This document shows, one piece after another, positions 38,450-48,833 of a DNA stretch of 64,000 bases. Source of the DNA: Agapetus fuscipes (taxonomy: Eukaryota; Arthropoda; Insecta; Trichoptera; Glossosomatidae); assembly GCA_951799405.1 (NCBI GenBank), contig OX637339.1:1984001-2048000 (forward strand). The letters are read 5' to 3'. A program made the position numbers and the translations under genes. How positions within the stretch are numbered: position 1 is the stretch's first letter; the number at the start of each line of letters is the position of its first letter. The notes below the pieces were generated by a model. The model did not search any database. It was given only the letters and a program-made list of their open reading frames with translations, and was not told the DNA's origin.

Positions 38450-38765
38450 AAGTAACACATATAGTGTACTTTTTTGCCTGCGTTAAGGGGTCGCATGTGG
38501 AGATTCGGGACCTATTTATTTTTACAGTTAAAAGGAGCCGTCCTCACACCAACCACTTTTTGTTGAAGTGAGGGTTTCCCAGCTCTCGCTTTCAGCAGCT
38601 AAAAGTCATTTCTTGTTAAGGCTGAGTACACCTTGCCAGTTTTTTATTTTTTTTATTTGAAATAGACACCGAAATGGGAAATCATTTCTGACACCCTCGG
38701 TGGGGATCGAACCTTTGCTCCCGGCATGGAATGCAAGCATTCCAACTGAGCTATCCCCCGTACTT
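38450..38765 (-). mobile_element. SINE-2, near full length
   Basis: The plus strand starts AAGTAACACATATAGTGTAC, passes GGTCGCATGTGGAGATTCGG and GAAATGGGAAATCATTTCTG, and ends at the head (CCGGCATGGAATGCAAGCAT, GAGCTATC). Confidence 0.84.
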
Positions 38766-38997
38766 TATGAAAACTATAAATTGATTGTAAAAATATAGAA
38801 AAAAGTTATACATTATGGTGTTTTACGTTTTTTTCTTAGCTCAGATTGCGGAATGTGATTCTTAAGAAATTTTTATTGAAAGGTCTTTGAATCAAATGGG
38901 AGATGAGCCAAACAAGCACTGGGGTGACAACTGTAAGATACGTATGATGAATATGAAAGGTAGAGACACCCCCCCCCCCCCTCTTCTATTTGGAAAT
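38766..38997. other. MITE-G interior scrap plus C-run
   Basis: TTTTTTCTTAGCTCAGATTG (38828-38848) matches the MITE-G interior. A C11 run lies at 38969-38979. Confidence 0.4.
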
Positions 38998-39402
38998 TAA
39001 ATCTAAATCTAAGTTGCAAAGATATGTATCATTTGAGATTCATATTAAATGCATTCCCACAAGCAGACACACATAATTTCGCGCTCACACATACCGCATG
39101 TGGGCCTTCAATATAAGAACCTAATCTCAAATTAACATAAGCCCTGCAACTCTTGCTGACCTTCCCTGAAACAGGGGTGACATTGGCAAAGTGAACTATT
39201 TTTTACAGTATGAGTGGTCAGCCGCATACCAGCCTATAAGTCAAGGAACATACACGACAAATTTAATTTTTAAATCAATAAATAATAATATATATGGACA
39301 TCAAAACTAAAACAGAAAACAAATTCCAATTGAATAAACCCTAGCCGCCAAAATTACAGATCAACCGCCATTTCTTTATGTGCTTACATACTTCTTTCAT
39401 TT
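38998..39402 (-). mobile_element. LINE-A 3' end
   Basis: Tail AAATCTAAATCTAAGTTGCA, 3' UTR, and coding end (AGATCAACCGCCATTTCTTT) up to ACTTCTTTCATTTT. LINE-D's tail abuts here. Confidence 0.85.
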
Positions 39403-39836
39403 TCTGTAACTGTAACTGTAACTGTAACTCTGTCACCATTCCGCTAGGGGTGGCCAGAGCCTCTGCAGAGCTGCCTCCATTTTTTCCTATCCTTACATAC
39501 CTCTTTCAATTCATTCATATCCATCACCTTTTTCATGCATTTTCTTCTTTTACGCTCACTTTGTATATCCCATTCTCTCACAATATCCTCAATCTGATCA
39601 CTCCATACTTTTCTCGATCGTCCCTTACCTACCTCTGTTTCCTTTCACACTACCTCAGTATACATATTTTGTCAGTCTATCATCATTCGTTCTTTCCACA
39701 TGCTCAGACCATCTCATCATATTCTTTTGTACCTTAACTTTCACATCCTCTTTCAAATTACATTCTTTTTTACCCATTCACTCCTAACTCTATCCCTCAG
39801 AGTTTTTCCTGTCATGCTTCTCAAATGCTTCATCTT
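39403..39836 (-). mobile_element. LINE-D 3' end
   Basis: The tail has four units, CTGTAACTGTAACTGTAACT, then GTGGCCAGAGCCTCTGCAGA. The minus strand encodes LCRGSGHP, MKKVMDMNELKEV, SRKVWSDQIEDIVREW, RWSEHVERTNDDRLTKYVY and MTGKTLRDRVRSEWVKKN, with frame breaks. Confidence 0.85.
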
Positions 39837-39950
39837 TTATTATGACACCAGAACGGGAAATTATTTCTGACGCCTTCGGTGGGGATCAAACCCTTACAAT
39901 CGGCATGGAATGCAAGCGCTCTACCAACTGAGCTATCGATCGAAAGCACT
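39837..39950 (-). mobile_element. SINE-2 head fragment
   Basis: ACACCAGAACGGGAAATTAT, TCGGTGGGGATCAAACCCTT and CTCTACCAACTGAGCTATCG. The 3' half is missing. Confidence 0.8.
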
Positions 39951-39971
39951 GCTTTATAATTAGTACACTAT

Positions 39972-40060
39972 TCTGATAAGTTACTCCCAAATAAAATGTT
40001 TAATTCACGATTTGTCTAATCAGTGATTTAGTACTCATTCAGTTTACCTTTCTGTACCTC
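39972..40060. mobile_element. MITE-O half copy
   Basis: TAAGTTACTCCCAAATAAAA, CACGATTTGTCTAATCAGTG and ACTCATTCAGTTTACCTTTC match one half of the element. Confidence 0.6.
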
Positions 40061-40089
40061 GATAGTCTGTACTTCTGATTTCTGTACTC

Positions 40090-40425
40090 GAAGGTCGATA
40101 GCTCAGGTGGTAGAGTGCTTGCATTCCATGCCGAAAGCTCGGGTTCGAATCCCACCGAGGGTGTCAGAAATAATTTCCCGTTTCGGTGTTTATTTCAAAC
40201 CCCAAAATAAAATACCGGCAAGGTTTACTCTGCCTTCACAAGAAATGAGTACCAGCACTCTCGGGAGCTGGGAAACCTCCACTTCAACTGAAGTGGTTGG
40301 CGTAAGGCCGGCCCCCTTACCTGTAAAAATAAATAGGTTCAACTCGCCACATGCGACCCCTTCGGGGATAACGCGGAAAGAAGTTACACTATATGTGTAG
40401 CTTAGTTGCGTTGCGTTGCGTTTTT
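40090..40425 (+). mobile_element. SINE-2, full length
   Basis: Head GGTCGATAGCTCAGGTGGTA, box B GGTTCGAATCCCACCGAGGG, body AATACCGGCAAGGTTTACTC, GCGACCCCTTCGGGGATAAC, end GTAGCTTAGTTGCGTTGCGT. The clearest full-length SINE-2 here, about 330 bases; the end is locally expanded as (TTGCG)n. Confidence 0.92.
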
Positions 40426-40428
40426 TTT

Positions 40429-40675
40429 TACCCTTAGTACGAGTTGCAAAACTTGAGTAAAGCAAAGTAAAGTTTACGGAAAGTATTAAAGAGTGGTTTT
40501 CCCCAAAATCTGCCGTTTTTGTTTGTTTTAACTTGATTTTCTTCATCACTGTTACTCTTTTGCTAAGGCCATAACGTGTAAGAAACAAAAACGGCATATT
40601 TTGGGGAAAATCACTCTTTAATACTTTACGTAAGCTTTACTTTGCTCAAGTTTTGCAACTCGTACTTAGGGTACA
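40429..40675. mobile_element. MITE-H, copy 3
   Basis: Starts TACCCTTAGTACGAGTTGCA, ends CAACTCGTACTTAGGGTACA. A 9-base AGCAAAGTA duplication lengthens the left arm. Confidence 0.87.
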
Positions 40676-40691
40676 GGTGGCGATATACTTT

Positions 40692-40978
40692 GGGGCCGTC
40701 CATAAATTACGTCATCGATTTTGGCCGATTTTCGACCCCCGCCCCCTTACAATCATCCTATAGTCATTATCTAACGACCCCTCCCCCTCTTGCTGTAAAA
40801 ATGGATGATCTTAATAATTAATAATGTTATATTACTTACATAATATTTTGTATATTTTGTAGAAATTGGTATTTACAAGTACGACGTCACTTTTGGTACT
40901 CGTACATCATTTGCAATCATCCGCAGACCAGACTCCCCCCCCCCCTCAATGCGAATGACGTAATCTATGGACAGCCCC
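40692..40978. mobile_element. MITE-I, copy 2
   Basis: Starts GGGGCCGTCCATAAATTACG and ends TGACGTAATCTATGGACAGCCCC, about 17 bases of good terminal complementarity. TTTTGTATATTTTGTAG is a small internal duplication relative to copy 1. Confidence 0.88.
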
Positions 40979-41320
40979 TTTTACGAACTACAATATACTT
41001 TTTAAGTATGCATGACAACAATAAATTTACCATTTGAGTACAATAAAGATGATGTGGTGGACGCTACTGTGGTACGCGACACGCAAGCCCGCAGTACTAA
41101 TGCCGAAATAATGGCAGGTGAGACAGTGGCGTAACGCAGTGGGCAATCGGCGCGTTACCGGTCTGCTAGATACCAGGCGAGCTGCAATTTAAACGATGAC
41201 GTCATGTGTCATTGTGAAATGTGTGGATGCGTATCAAACGTCGGAAAGTCCATTGAATGCCCTAACTGAGAAAAATTACCAAAAATGCCATTTTGAAATG
41301 TAGAAATCATTTCTCGGCAC
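40979..41320. other. Unassigned stretch
   Basis: No repeat match and no convincing frame. It is moderately GC-rich around 41080-41170. Confidence 0.35.
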
Positions 41321-41820
41321 TGCCGACTTTGATGTATGGAAGTGAAGCATGGACAGTGAATGATGGCGAAATGAGTAGTAGAGTATGTACGGTGAAAATG
41401 AAGCATTTGAGAAGTATGACAGGAAAAACTCTAAAGGATAGAGTTAGGAATGAATGGGTAAAGAGAGAATGTAATTTGAAAGAGATGTGAAAGTTAAGGT
41501 ACAAAAGAATATGATGAGATGGTTTGGGCATGTGGAAAGAATGAATGATGATAGACTGACAAAATATGTATTCCGAGGTAGTGTGAAAGGAAAAAGAGGT
41601 AAGGGACGACCGAGAAAAGTATGGAGTGATCAGATTGAGGTTATTGTGAAAGAATGGGATAAACAAAGTGAGGGTAAAAGAAGAAAATGCATGAAAAGGT
41701 GATGGATACGAATGAATTGAAAGAGGTTTGTATGGATAGGAAAAAATGGAGGCAGCTTTGCAGAGGCTCTGGCCATCCCTAGCGGAATGGTGACAGAGTT
41801 ACAGTTACAGCTTGGGTTTC
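41321..41820 (+). mobile_element. LINE-D 3' end, longest copy
   Basis: The frame encodes LMYGSEAWTVNDGEMSSRVC, MKHLRSMTGKTLKDRVRNEW, then a frameshift near 41490, then VKVQKNMMRWFGHVERMNDD, GRPRKVWSDQIEVIVKEW, another shift near 41695, and the GGCCATCCCTAG end with tail ACAGAGTTACAGTTACAG. Confidence 0.88.
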
Positions 41821-41844
41821 TCAATTTTTCCAAATTTTTGTAAA

Positions 41845-42160
41845 TTTTAAATTAGAATTTTGTATTTAATTTTAATGTTTATGTCTAAAATGTTATTCGT
41901 TATGTATGTTCCTTGACTTATAGGTTGGTATGCGGCTGACCACCCATGCTGTAGAAAATGGTTCACTTTGCCAATGTCACCCTTGTTTCAGGGAAGGTTA
42001 GTAGGAGTTACAGGGTGCATGTCCATTTGAGATTTGGTTTTTATATTGTAGGTTCACATGCGGCATGCGCAAGCGCGGACTTGTAAGTGTCTGTTTGTGA
42101 GAATGCATGTAATGTGAATCCCCAATCTTACATACCTTTGCAACTTAGATTAGATTAGCT
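41845..42160 (+). mobile_element. LINE-A 3' UTR copy
   Basis: It includes the extended pre-UTR AAATTAGAATTTTGTATTTA and GTTCCTTGACTTATAGGTTG and ends TTTGCAACTTAGATTAGATT. It follows LINE-D in the same orientation. Confidence 0.86.
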
Positions 42161-42167
42161 GCGTCGA

Positions 42168-42400
42168 CTGTCCGGTCGATAGCTCAGTTAGTAGAGTGCT
42201 TGCATTATATGTCAGAGCTCGAGTTCGAATCCCACCGAGGGTGTCAGAAATGGTTTCTCGTTTCGGTGTTTATTTCAAGCCTTAAAATAAATAACAGCAT
42301 TGTGTACTCGTATATAGCCTCCATAAGAAATGAGAAACAGCCTCCCGGGAGCTGGGAAACAGTCACTTCAGTTGAAAGTGGTTAATGTGAGGCTGGTCTC
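42168..42400 (+). mobile_element. SINE-2, 3'-truncated
   Basis: Head GTCCGGTCGATAGCTCAGTT, box B GAGTTCGAATCCCACCGAGG, body to AGTGGTTAATGTGAGGCTGG. A second SINE-2 in opposite orientation follows almost at once. Confidence 0.84.
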
Positions 42401-42414
42401 GGGTTAAAACCCTG

Positions 42415-42555
42415 AATGAGTATACCTTGCCGGTATTTTATTTTGAGGTTTGAAATAAACACACTGAAACGGGAAATCATTTCTGACACCCTTGGAGGGA
42501 TTCTAACTATTCGAATGCAATCACTCTACCAACTGAGCTATCGGCCGAACTATAC
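42415..42555 (-). mobile_element. SINE-2 head half, inverted relative to the previous copy
   Basis: ACCTTGCCGGTATTTTATTT to CTACCAACTGAGCTATCGGC. Together with 42168-42400 it forms an imperfect inverted repeat. Confidence 0.82.
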
Positions 42556-42714
42556 TGCTTATAATTGGAGTTGCCATGCCGTATTGACGGCCAGTGTCAG
42601 ACAGTGTCATTTGTCGCAATGTCACGGGACGGCTGGTCTCCAAGATGACATTATGGCTCCGTAATGGTGGCCACTTATAAAGCGATTAACCTTGCGGCGC
42701 GGCAGACGGGTCAG

Positions 42715-42775
42715 ATGTGGACAATTCGTGCAATGGACAATTCGTGCAATGGACAATTCGCACCCAAGGGACAAC
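42715..42775 (+). repeat. Short tandem repeat
   Basis: GGACAATTCGTGCAAT is repeated twice, followed by GGACAATTCGCACCCAA. No context recognised. Confidence 0.6.
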
Positions 42776-42917
42776 TCAAACCTTTTACTACTCTTCTGCT
42801 TCTTTCATTTATCAATTAAACTTTTATTTTTAAATATAAATGTGAATAGGAATCCAATTCCCCTACCTACTTTGCCTGGCCAGAAACATTATGAATTGAT
42901 AATTCCGTTATTTGTGA

Positions 42918-43430
42918 CCGGTCCGTAGTCTAGTGATAACGCTTCGGACTCGTAAATCGAAGGTTGTGGGTTCGAATCCTGGCGGAGCACAAAACATTGT
43001 AGCGATGATCAAGCTCGTATAAATTCCGGTCGATAGAATTCTTGCACTCTATGCCGATATCAAGGGTTTGATCCGTAACGAGGGTGTCAGAAATGATTTA
43101 CCGTTTCGATCTCTATTTCAAACTCAAAGTAAATACCGGCAAGGTGTACTCAGCCTTAACAAGAAGTGAGTAAAAGCCCCCCAAGGAGCTGGGAAGCCCC
43201 ACTCCAACTGAAAGTAGAAGGTGGGAAGCCGGCCCCCTTAACCGTAAAAATAAATAGGTCCTTAATAATCACCACATTTTTATTTTGTTCATAACAGGTT
43301 ACCATAATTACAGTGCACTTTTTCAGCCATCAAACGATGGGAGGAGATCTCAAGTTAAATTTCTACCGATCCCTTCGAAGATAGCGCAGGCAAGAAGTTG
43401 CACTATATGTGTAGCTTAGTTGCGTTGCCG
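42918..43430 (+). mobile_element. SINE-1/SINE-2 dimer with internal deletion
   Basis: SINE-1 head GACCGGTCCGTAGTCTAGTG, box B GGTTCGAATCCTGGCGGAGC. Most of the SINE-1 body is missing, then GCGATGATCAAGCTCGTATA, and SINE-2 from TTCCGGTCGATAGAATTCTT to TGTAGCTTAGTTGCGTTG. About 90 foreign bases (43270-43360) interrupt the SINE-2 body. Confidence 0.82.
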
Positions 43431-43489
43431 GCCATATTAAAAATAATGTAAGTAGGTATAATAAACTGTACCGAGTACTGTACACTTAG

Positions 43490-43566
43490 TACGAGTTGCA
43501 AAACTTGAGTAAAGTAAAGTTTACGGAAAATATTAAAGAGTGATTTCTCCCAAAATCTGCCGTTAA
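43490..43566. mobile_element. MITE-H half copy
   Basis: Left arm only: TTAGTACGAGTTGCAAAACT to TTTCTCCCAAAATCTGCCGT, ending at the fold centre. Confidence 0.78.
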
Positions 43567-43729
43567 AAGTTGCAATTGTTTGCTGTTAAGAAGTCACCTG
43601 TTATTAGATATGTAGTCGTGCGTTAAGTCTAAGGCGAACCTGTCATTATAGCGTGTCATGCTGAATAGAATGACATCCGGAAGTGACTGTGTGTAGTCTC
43701 TCATTATATTCTTAAGTATACGGCTGTCT

Positions 43730-44078
43730 ATCTGTACTGTATCCTGCCGCCGTTCCACTAGGGGTGGCCGGTACCTCCGCAGATGCGCCTCCACTTTTTT
43801 CTGTCCTTACAAACCACTTTCATTTCCTCAATATTCATCACCTTTTTCATACATACTCTTCTCTTAATCTCACTCTGCAGATTCCATTCTTTCGCAATCT
43901 CACCTATTTGGTCTAACCATTCTTTCCTCGGCCTTCCCCTTCCGCGCTTTCCTCTGACATTTCCTTTGTACACTTTCTTCGTTAGTCGTTCATCATCCAT
44001 TCTTTCGAGATGTCCGAACCATCTCATCGTACTTTTTTGTACTATCATTCTCATATTTTCTTTTATACCACTACTACT
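43730..44078 (-). mobile_element. LINE-C 3' end with open frame
   Basis: Tail ATCTGTACTGTATCCTGCCG. The minus-strand frame encodes MIVQKSTMRWFGHLERMDDE, GKRGRGRPRKEWLDQIGEIA and CKDRKKWRRICGGTGHP without a break. The upstream ~80 codons of the longer frame (to 44294) come from an antisense LINE-A UTR and are not part of this element. Confidence 0.88.
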
Positions 44079-44350
44079 ATAATTTGTCGTGTATGTTCCT
44101 TGACTTATAGGTTGGTATGCGGCTGACCACCCATGCTGTAAAAAATGGTTCACTTTGCCAATTTCACCCCTGTTACAGGTAAGGACGGCAAGAGTTGCAG
44201 GGTGTATGTCCGTTTGAGATTGGTTTTTATGTTGTAGGTTCACATGAGACATGTGCAAGCGCGAACTTGTACGTGTCTGATTGTGAGAATGCATATAATG
44301 TGAATCTCCAATGTAACATGTCTTTGCAACTTAGATTAGATTAGATTAGG
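44075..44350 (+). mobile_element. LINE-A 3' UTR copy
   Basis: ATAATTTGTCGTGTATGTTC to TTGCAACTTAGATTAGATTA. It lies head-to-head with LINE-C. Confidence 0.87.
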
Positions 44351-44394
44351 TCAAAATACGGCATGTGTAAGCGCGAAATCATGCGTGGCTGTAA

Positions 44395-44665
44395 TATCTA
44401 ATCTAATCTAATCTAAGCTGCAAAGATATATATCATTTAAGATTTATATTAAATGCATTCCCACAAGCAGATATGTATAATTTCGCGCTAACACATGCCG
44501 CATGTGGACCTACAATATAAAAACCCAATCTCAAATGAACATAAGCCTTGCAACTCTTGCCGTCCTTCCCTGAAACAGGGGTGACATTGGCAAAGTGAAC
44601 CAATTTTTTTTACAGTATGGGTGGTCAGCCGCATAACAACCTATAAGTCAAGGAACATACATGAC
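44395..44665 (-). mobile_element. LINE-A 3' UTR copy
   Basis: Tail AATCTAATCTAATCTAAGCT, full UTR to AACCTATAAGTCAAGGAACA. Very similar to 6470-6735, so these two copies are recent relatives. Confidence 0.88.
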
Positions 44666-44815
44666 AAATTATTAAAGTAATATGAATCCTAAATGTAATA
44701 TATTTGTGCAACTTAGATTAAGATTTAGATCAGAAAACAAACTCTGCAGCTCTTGTCGTCCTTCTCTGAAACAGGGGTGACATTGGCATAATGAACCCTG
44801 ATGATTATAACAGTG
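44665..44815. mobile_element. Two small LINE-A UTR scraps
   Basis: A sense tail (44680-44735; TGTGCAACTTAGATTAAGAT) and an antisense piece (44745-44800; CTGAAACAGGGGTGACATTG). Confidence 0.7.
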
Positions 44816-44854
44816 CAATCTTCGATAGCAGTGACACTAAAACAAGACGCAATC

Positions 44855-45060
44855 TGTGATAAAAGTTTTTACAACGTTTCGCCAGTCTGTCCAGACAGGA
44901 CGCGGTGGTGAAGAGGGGTAGGGACTAGGGGGGACAAGGGGGGGGGGGGGTAGACAGACGTGACGTCACACTGCATTTAACCCCTCCCTCCCCCCTTCCC
45001 TCGGTACTCCTTCCCCCCCTGTCCTGTCCGACAAAGCGGTGCATCCCTGCGTTTGGATGC
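44855..45060. repeat. G/C-run block with partial hammerhead-like half-site
   Basis: AACGTTTCGCCAGTCTGTCC (44858-44885) repeats the right half of the CGAAACGTT motif seen at 37700. A G11 run (44939-44950) and C-runs (44980-45025) follow, with potential G-quadruplex DNA on both strands. Confidence 0.4.
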
Positions 45061-45129
45061 ACATTCACTCATTCAGAGACTAAAAATTATGTTTTAACAA
45101 TTTATGTTCTTACTTTATTGCAAATACTG

Positions 45130-45475
45130 AAATATTCATTGACTTATAGGTTGGAACTAGGCTGACCACCCGTACTGTAAAAATATGGTTCACTTTACCA
45201 ATGAAAATGAAATATGCTCCGCCGAGATTCGAACCCACAACCTTCCAGTTACGAGTCCGAAGTGTTACCACTGGACTACGGACCGGTCAAAATGTCACTC
45301 TTGTTTTAGAGAAGGTTGGCAAAAGTTGCAGGGTGTATGTTCATCTGAGGTTTGGATTTTAATTTGTATGTATACATGTAGCATTTGCAAGCGTGAACAT
45401 GTAAAAATGCATGTTGTTTATGAATTTTAAATGTTAATGCATCTCTTTGCAACGTAGATTATAGATTATAAAAAA
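45130..45475 (+). mobile_element. LINE-A 3' UTR split by a SINE-1 head
   Basis: Left part CATTGACTTATAGGTTGGAA to CACTTTACCAATG, right part AATGTCACTCTTGTTTTAGA to TTTGCAACGTAGATTATAGA. AATG at both junctions fits a target duplication for the SINE-1 piece at 45203-45291. Confidence 0.82.
45203..45291 (-). mobile_element. SINE-1 head inserted in LINE-A
   Basis: The minus strand has GGTCCGTAGTCCAGTGGTAA and GGTTCGAATCTCGGCGGAGC. Only the tRNA-like region was inserted, with no body or tail. Confidence 0.82.
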
Positions 45476-45551
45476 CAAAGAACCTGTGATAAAATCTTGA
45501 AATCGTTGGAAAATTTTTTTTGACGGAAATGCGTTGTCCTGCACCAGGACA

Positions 45552-45590
45552 TGTTTTTTTTTTTTTTTCTTTTTTTTTTTTTTATATATT
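45552..45590. repeat. Poly-T tract
   Basis: Two long T-runs separated by one C. Possibly the tail of an antisense poly-A retroposon; no body recognised. Confidence 0.6.
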
Positions 45591-45779
45591 TCCCCCCATT
45601 AGTAACCCTAATGGGGGGGGTTTATTCGTGTGTACCACTTATACAGTATGCCACACTTTATGTAAGGAGGATATATAAAAAACCTAATTTGTCGAACCTG
45701 TCTTCAACTTCATAGTTACATAATGAAACTTTTAAGATATTAGACGAATTGTTATGTAGGAATTTAAATACTTCTCAAC

Positions 45780-45870
45780 GTTTCGTTGGCGACGAAATCC
45801 TGTGCGGGAGACTCCCTAGATTTCAGAGATTCTAGTGGTCCATGACACTTATTGTAGTGCCGTAGAGGTG
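45780..45870 (-). mobile_element. SINE-1 tail B fragment
   Basis: GAAATCCTGTGCGGGAGACT, CATGACACTTATTGTAGTGC and GTAGAGGTG. The body and head are absent. It interrupts a CAACGTTTCGTTGGCGACG motif of the hammerhead-like type. Confidence 0.78.
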
Positions 45871-45874
45871 TTGG

Positions 45875-46300
45875 TGATGTGGCCGTTGAAGTTCCGATCA
45901 TTTGTGAACGAGGCTGTTAGCTGCGTATTGTTGTGTTGTGTTGGCTTTGTTTTGAGACACTGAAAGAAAGTGGCAATTGATATTGGTTTTGAATAGGACT
46001 AGATTAAATTGGGGTGGAAACACAGATACCGCTAACTCGTTCCATAAGCGGGCAGTTTGGCAAAGGAATGAGTCATGAAGACACCAAGTTCTCATAGTTT
46101 TGATTTCGACTGCAAATGGATGAATGTGAGCCGTTCTACGAGTTGCCCTTGTTGTGACGAGAGGAGGAGTTAGTGAGGATATTTCATCAGAACAGACACC
46201 GCTATAGGACCGATAGAAAAGGCTGAGCATACAACCCTGCCTTCTATATATTTTGTTTCTAGCCAAAATCGTCTTACCGGGAAGGTTTAATATTGACCAA
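45875..46300 (-). pseudogene. Jockey-group LINE C-terminus
   Basis: The minus-strand frame 45898-46266 encodes RSYSGVCSDEISSLTPPLVT, RTAHIHPFAVEIKTMRTWC, and SFLCQTARLWNELAVSVFPP followed by FNLVLFK. The F-xxxxRLWNELP...FP...FK pattern is the usual end of such LINE proteins (here Ala replaces Pro). The tail side has GTATTGTTGTGTTGTGTTGG. Confidence 0.72.
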
Positions 46301-46344
46301 ACAATTTGACGAGTTTTTCTTGTTGGTTCTTAAATTAAAAAGGT

Positions 46345-46427
46345 GCTCCCGGATAAAAACAAGTGGAGGCATCTCTACAGAAGCTCTGGCTACCTTTAGC
46401 GAAATAGTAACAGAGTAACAGTTACAA
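46345..46427 (+). mobile_element. LINE-D extreme 3' end
   Basis: AAACAAGTGGAGGCATCTCT, AGCTCTGGCTACCTTTAGCG and the tail AACAGAGTAACAGTTACAAG. Diverged. Confidence 0.68.
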
Positions 46428-46944
46428 GAAAGTGACTACTGTTGAAAATATTTCACGAAATATTACAACGATTTCACATGAAAGTACAACGAGTGCAAAA
46501 TAAACTAAAATGTAAAAACCTATTTGCAACTTAGATAATAGATTGTGCATTTCCCATGCTGGTGAAAGAGAAAGAGAGTGTCTGGTTCTGCTGTCCCTCT
46601 CGCACTTGTAAAGCCCGATGGCTTGTCTGATCGGACCTCTCTCTCCATCACGATGAGATCTGTGCTTTGTCTCACTCTATAAAACTGATAAAACAAACGA
46701 GGATTTCATATATGTGTTTTGTGCTAGAATATTACTCGTAGTCCTTAAAGTCCTTGGATTTTTTCCTTGTAAAAAACTGGATTAAACGCAGCGAGCGGGA
46801 TTTCGGATATTTTAAAATGTTACTAAATACCACGCACAATAAATAAGAGTTTGTACTAAAATGTACATTGTAAATGGAAGCGTCATGAACATTATTTTCT
46901 TTGGTTTCTTGTACAATTTTTTTTAAATAAATAAATACATATTA
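46428..46944. other. Unassigned stretch
   Basis: One LINE-A-like tail (TTTGCAACTTAGATAATAGA, 46523-46545). Otherwise nothing recognised. Confidence 0.35.
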
Positions 46945-47205
46945 GGATTATTTCTTGACTTATAGGTTGGTATGCGGCTGACCACCCATGCTGTAAAAAT
47001 GGTTCACTTTGCCAATGTCACCCCTGTTTCAGGCAAGGACGACAAGAGTTGCAGGGTGTATGTCCATTTGAGATTTGGTTTTTATGTTGTAGGTTCACAT
47101 GAGGCATGTGCAAGCGCGAACTTCTACGTGTCTGGTTGTGGGAATGCATGTAAGGTGAATCTCCAATGTAACATATCTTTGCAACTTATATTAGATTAGA
47201 TTAGG
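46945..47205 (+). mobile_element. LINE-A 3' UTR copy
   Basis: ATTTCTTGACTTATAGGTTG to TTGCAACTTATATTAGATTA. The 75-codon frame inside (46972-47199) is also open in several other copies; see findings. Confidence 0.88.
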
Positions 47206-47206
47206 A

Positions 47207-47680
47207 TGACTTTTTTGGTGAGCACTGTTTTGTGTGAATCCCACTTCAAGAGCCTTCTGTGAGCTTGGCCGTCAATCACGCAAGCAAAACCGAGTTGCTG
47301 TAAGGCTCGATGGATTTTTGTATACCGATCTTTGTCAAAGACAAACCATTTTTTAACTCAGGCGAGCAGTATATTTTGAAATGGAAATAAATGAAAAAAA
47401 ATAGATTAGGATGATTTATTTGGTGAGCGCTGTTTTTGTGAGAATCACACCTCAAGAGCCCTCTGCGAGCTTGGTCGTCGCTATAGAAAGCCAATACTCA
47501 AGCAAGACCCAGTCGCTGTAAGGCTCGATGGACCTTTGGTGACCGGCCTTTGGTAATGGTATATGAATTGTTCAACCCAGCGAAGAGCAAATTTGAATAT
47601 ATAAATGGTATAATATTTGTGTCCGAAGTGTTCGAGTGCGAAGCGTTACCACTATGACTTAGGGCCGGTCGAATTGAGCC
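47207..47680 (-). mobile_element. Two SINE-1 copies with tail A
   Basis: Copy one (47207-47335) keeps tail A and part of the body. Copy two (47400-47680) keeps tail A, the body (AGCGAAGAGCAAATTTGAAT) and a damaged head (GCGAAGCGTTACCACTATGA). Both lie in the same orientation. Confidence 0.8.
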
Positions 47681-47724
47681 CATGACCTTCTATTTAACTA
47701 CTGACAGATGTACTTACGATCTAA

Positions 47725-48080
47725 GGCCCGGTATTTTGAAGTATAGTAAAGTTAACTAAAATGCAATTTCAGTTAAATCATCATAATATTTCCCTCACCG
47801 AATTTTGACAATAAATATTTAGTAACTTTAACTTACAATTTTCAAGATGGCGGCGCTTCACTGACAGCAGTTGTTCTTTTTTAATGTAAGGATACATCAA
47901 AATTGTTGCAAACTGAACATTTTTTGTGTCGTTTTCTAGCTTAATGAAGGTTAGGCATAAGATTTTTATCAATAGTTGTTTATTTTAAAGCTTTTGAATG
48001 GCATTTTAATTATTTCCAAGATTTGGGTGCGTGGCTTCATACTTCAGTAATTTAGAATATACACTTTAATATACCGGGTC
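47725..48080. mobile_element. MITE-N, copy 1
   Basis: Termini GGCCCGGTATTTTGAAGTAT and ATACCGGGTC; CTAAG flanks both sides (47721-47725 and 48080-48084). The ATGCAATTTCAGTTAAATCA and CTCACCGAATTTTGACAATA segments are shared with 56131-56767. Non-coding. Confidence 0.8.
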
Positions 48081-48084
48081 TAAG

Positions 48085-48474
48085 AGAAGGGTGCATTTGT
48101 GAATTGCGCTTCAGTAAGGGCGATGAAAAAGTGGACGAATTAATTTTAATTTTATATTTTTATTTATTCGCTGGAATAAGTGGTCTTTCTCTTCATATGC
48201 ACTTAGCTATAAACTGCTTAGTACTAAAGCACCCAAAGCACATAAAATTTCGTCAACTCAAGCAAAGTATATGTATGGCAACTCAAACGCACGTTAGAAG
48301 TGCTTCTTTGATTTCTATACTATTTTTGGCAAAACGATTTTGTATTTCTGCGCTACTGGAATAATTACAATCATTTATTTTAGAAGAATATTTTTGTAAA
48401 GTGCTGTACCTAGTTATCGTGAGCGAACGTTAAAAGCGTTATTAATACACGTAGAGTAAAATTGTGAAACGCAA
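48085..48474. other. Unassigned stretch
   Basis: A plus-strand frame (48104-48364, 86 codons) resembles no family I know; it has two hydrophobic stretches. I do not support it as a gene. Confidence 0.25.
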
Positions 48475-48833
48475 CTGAGCTACACGTATAGTGTAACTTC
48501 TTGCCTTCGTTACCCCCGCAGGAGTTGCATGTGCCGAGGTCCCAAGACCTATTTATTTATACGGGTAAGGGGGCCGGCCTCACACCAAGCCTCAGTTAAA
48601 GTATGGGATTTCCAGCTACCGAGGGGGCTGGTACTCATTTCTTGTGAGAGCTGAGTAAACCTTGCCGGTATTTGGGTTTGAAATAAACACCGAAACGGGA
48701 AAGCATTTCTGATACCCTCGGTGGGTATCGAACTCTTGCTCTCAGTATAGAATGAAGCGTTCTATCAACTGGTCTACCAAAGCGTTCGACCGGACTTTTT
48801 ACGAGCTTGGACGTCACTACATAGCGCCAATTC

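Noticed and set aside
43758..44294. 178-codon ORF as one protein
   Set aside because: It joins antisense LINE-A UTR sequence with the LINE-C C-terminus; only the last ~100 codons belong to a real protein family.
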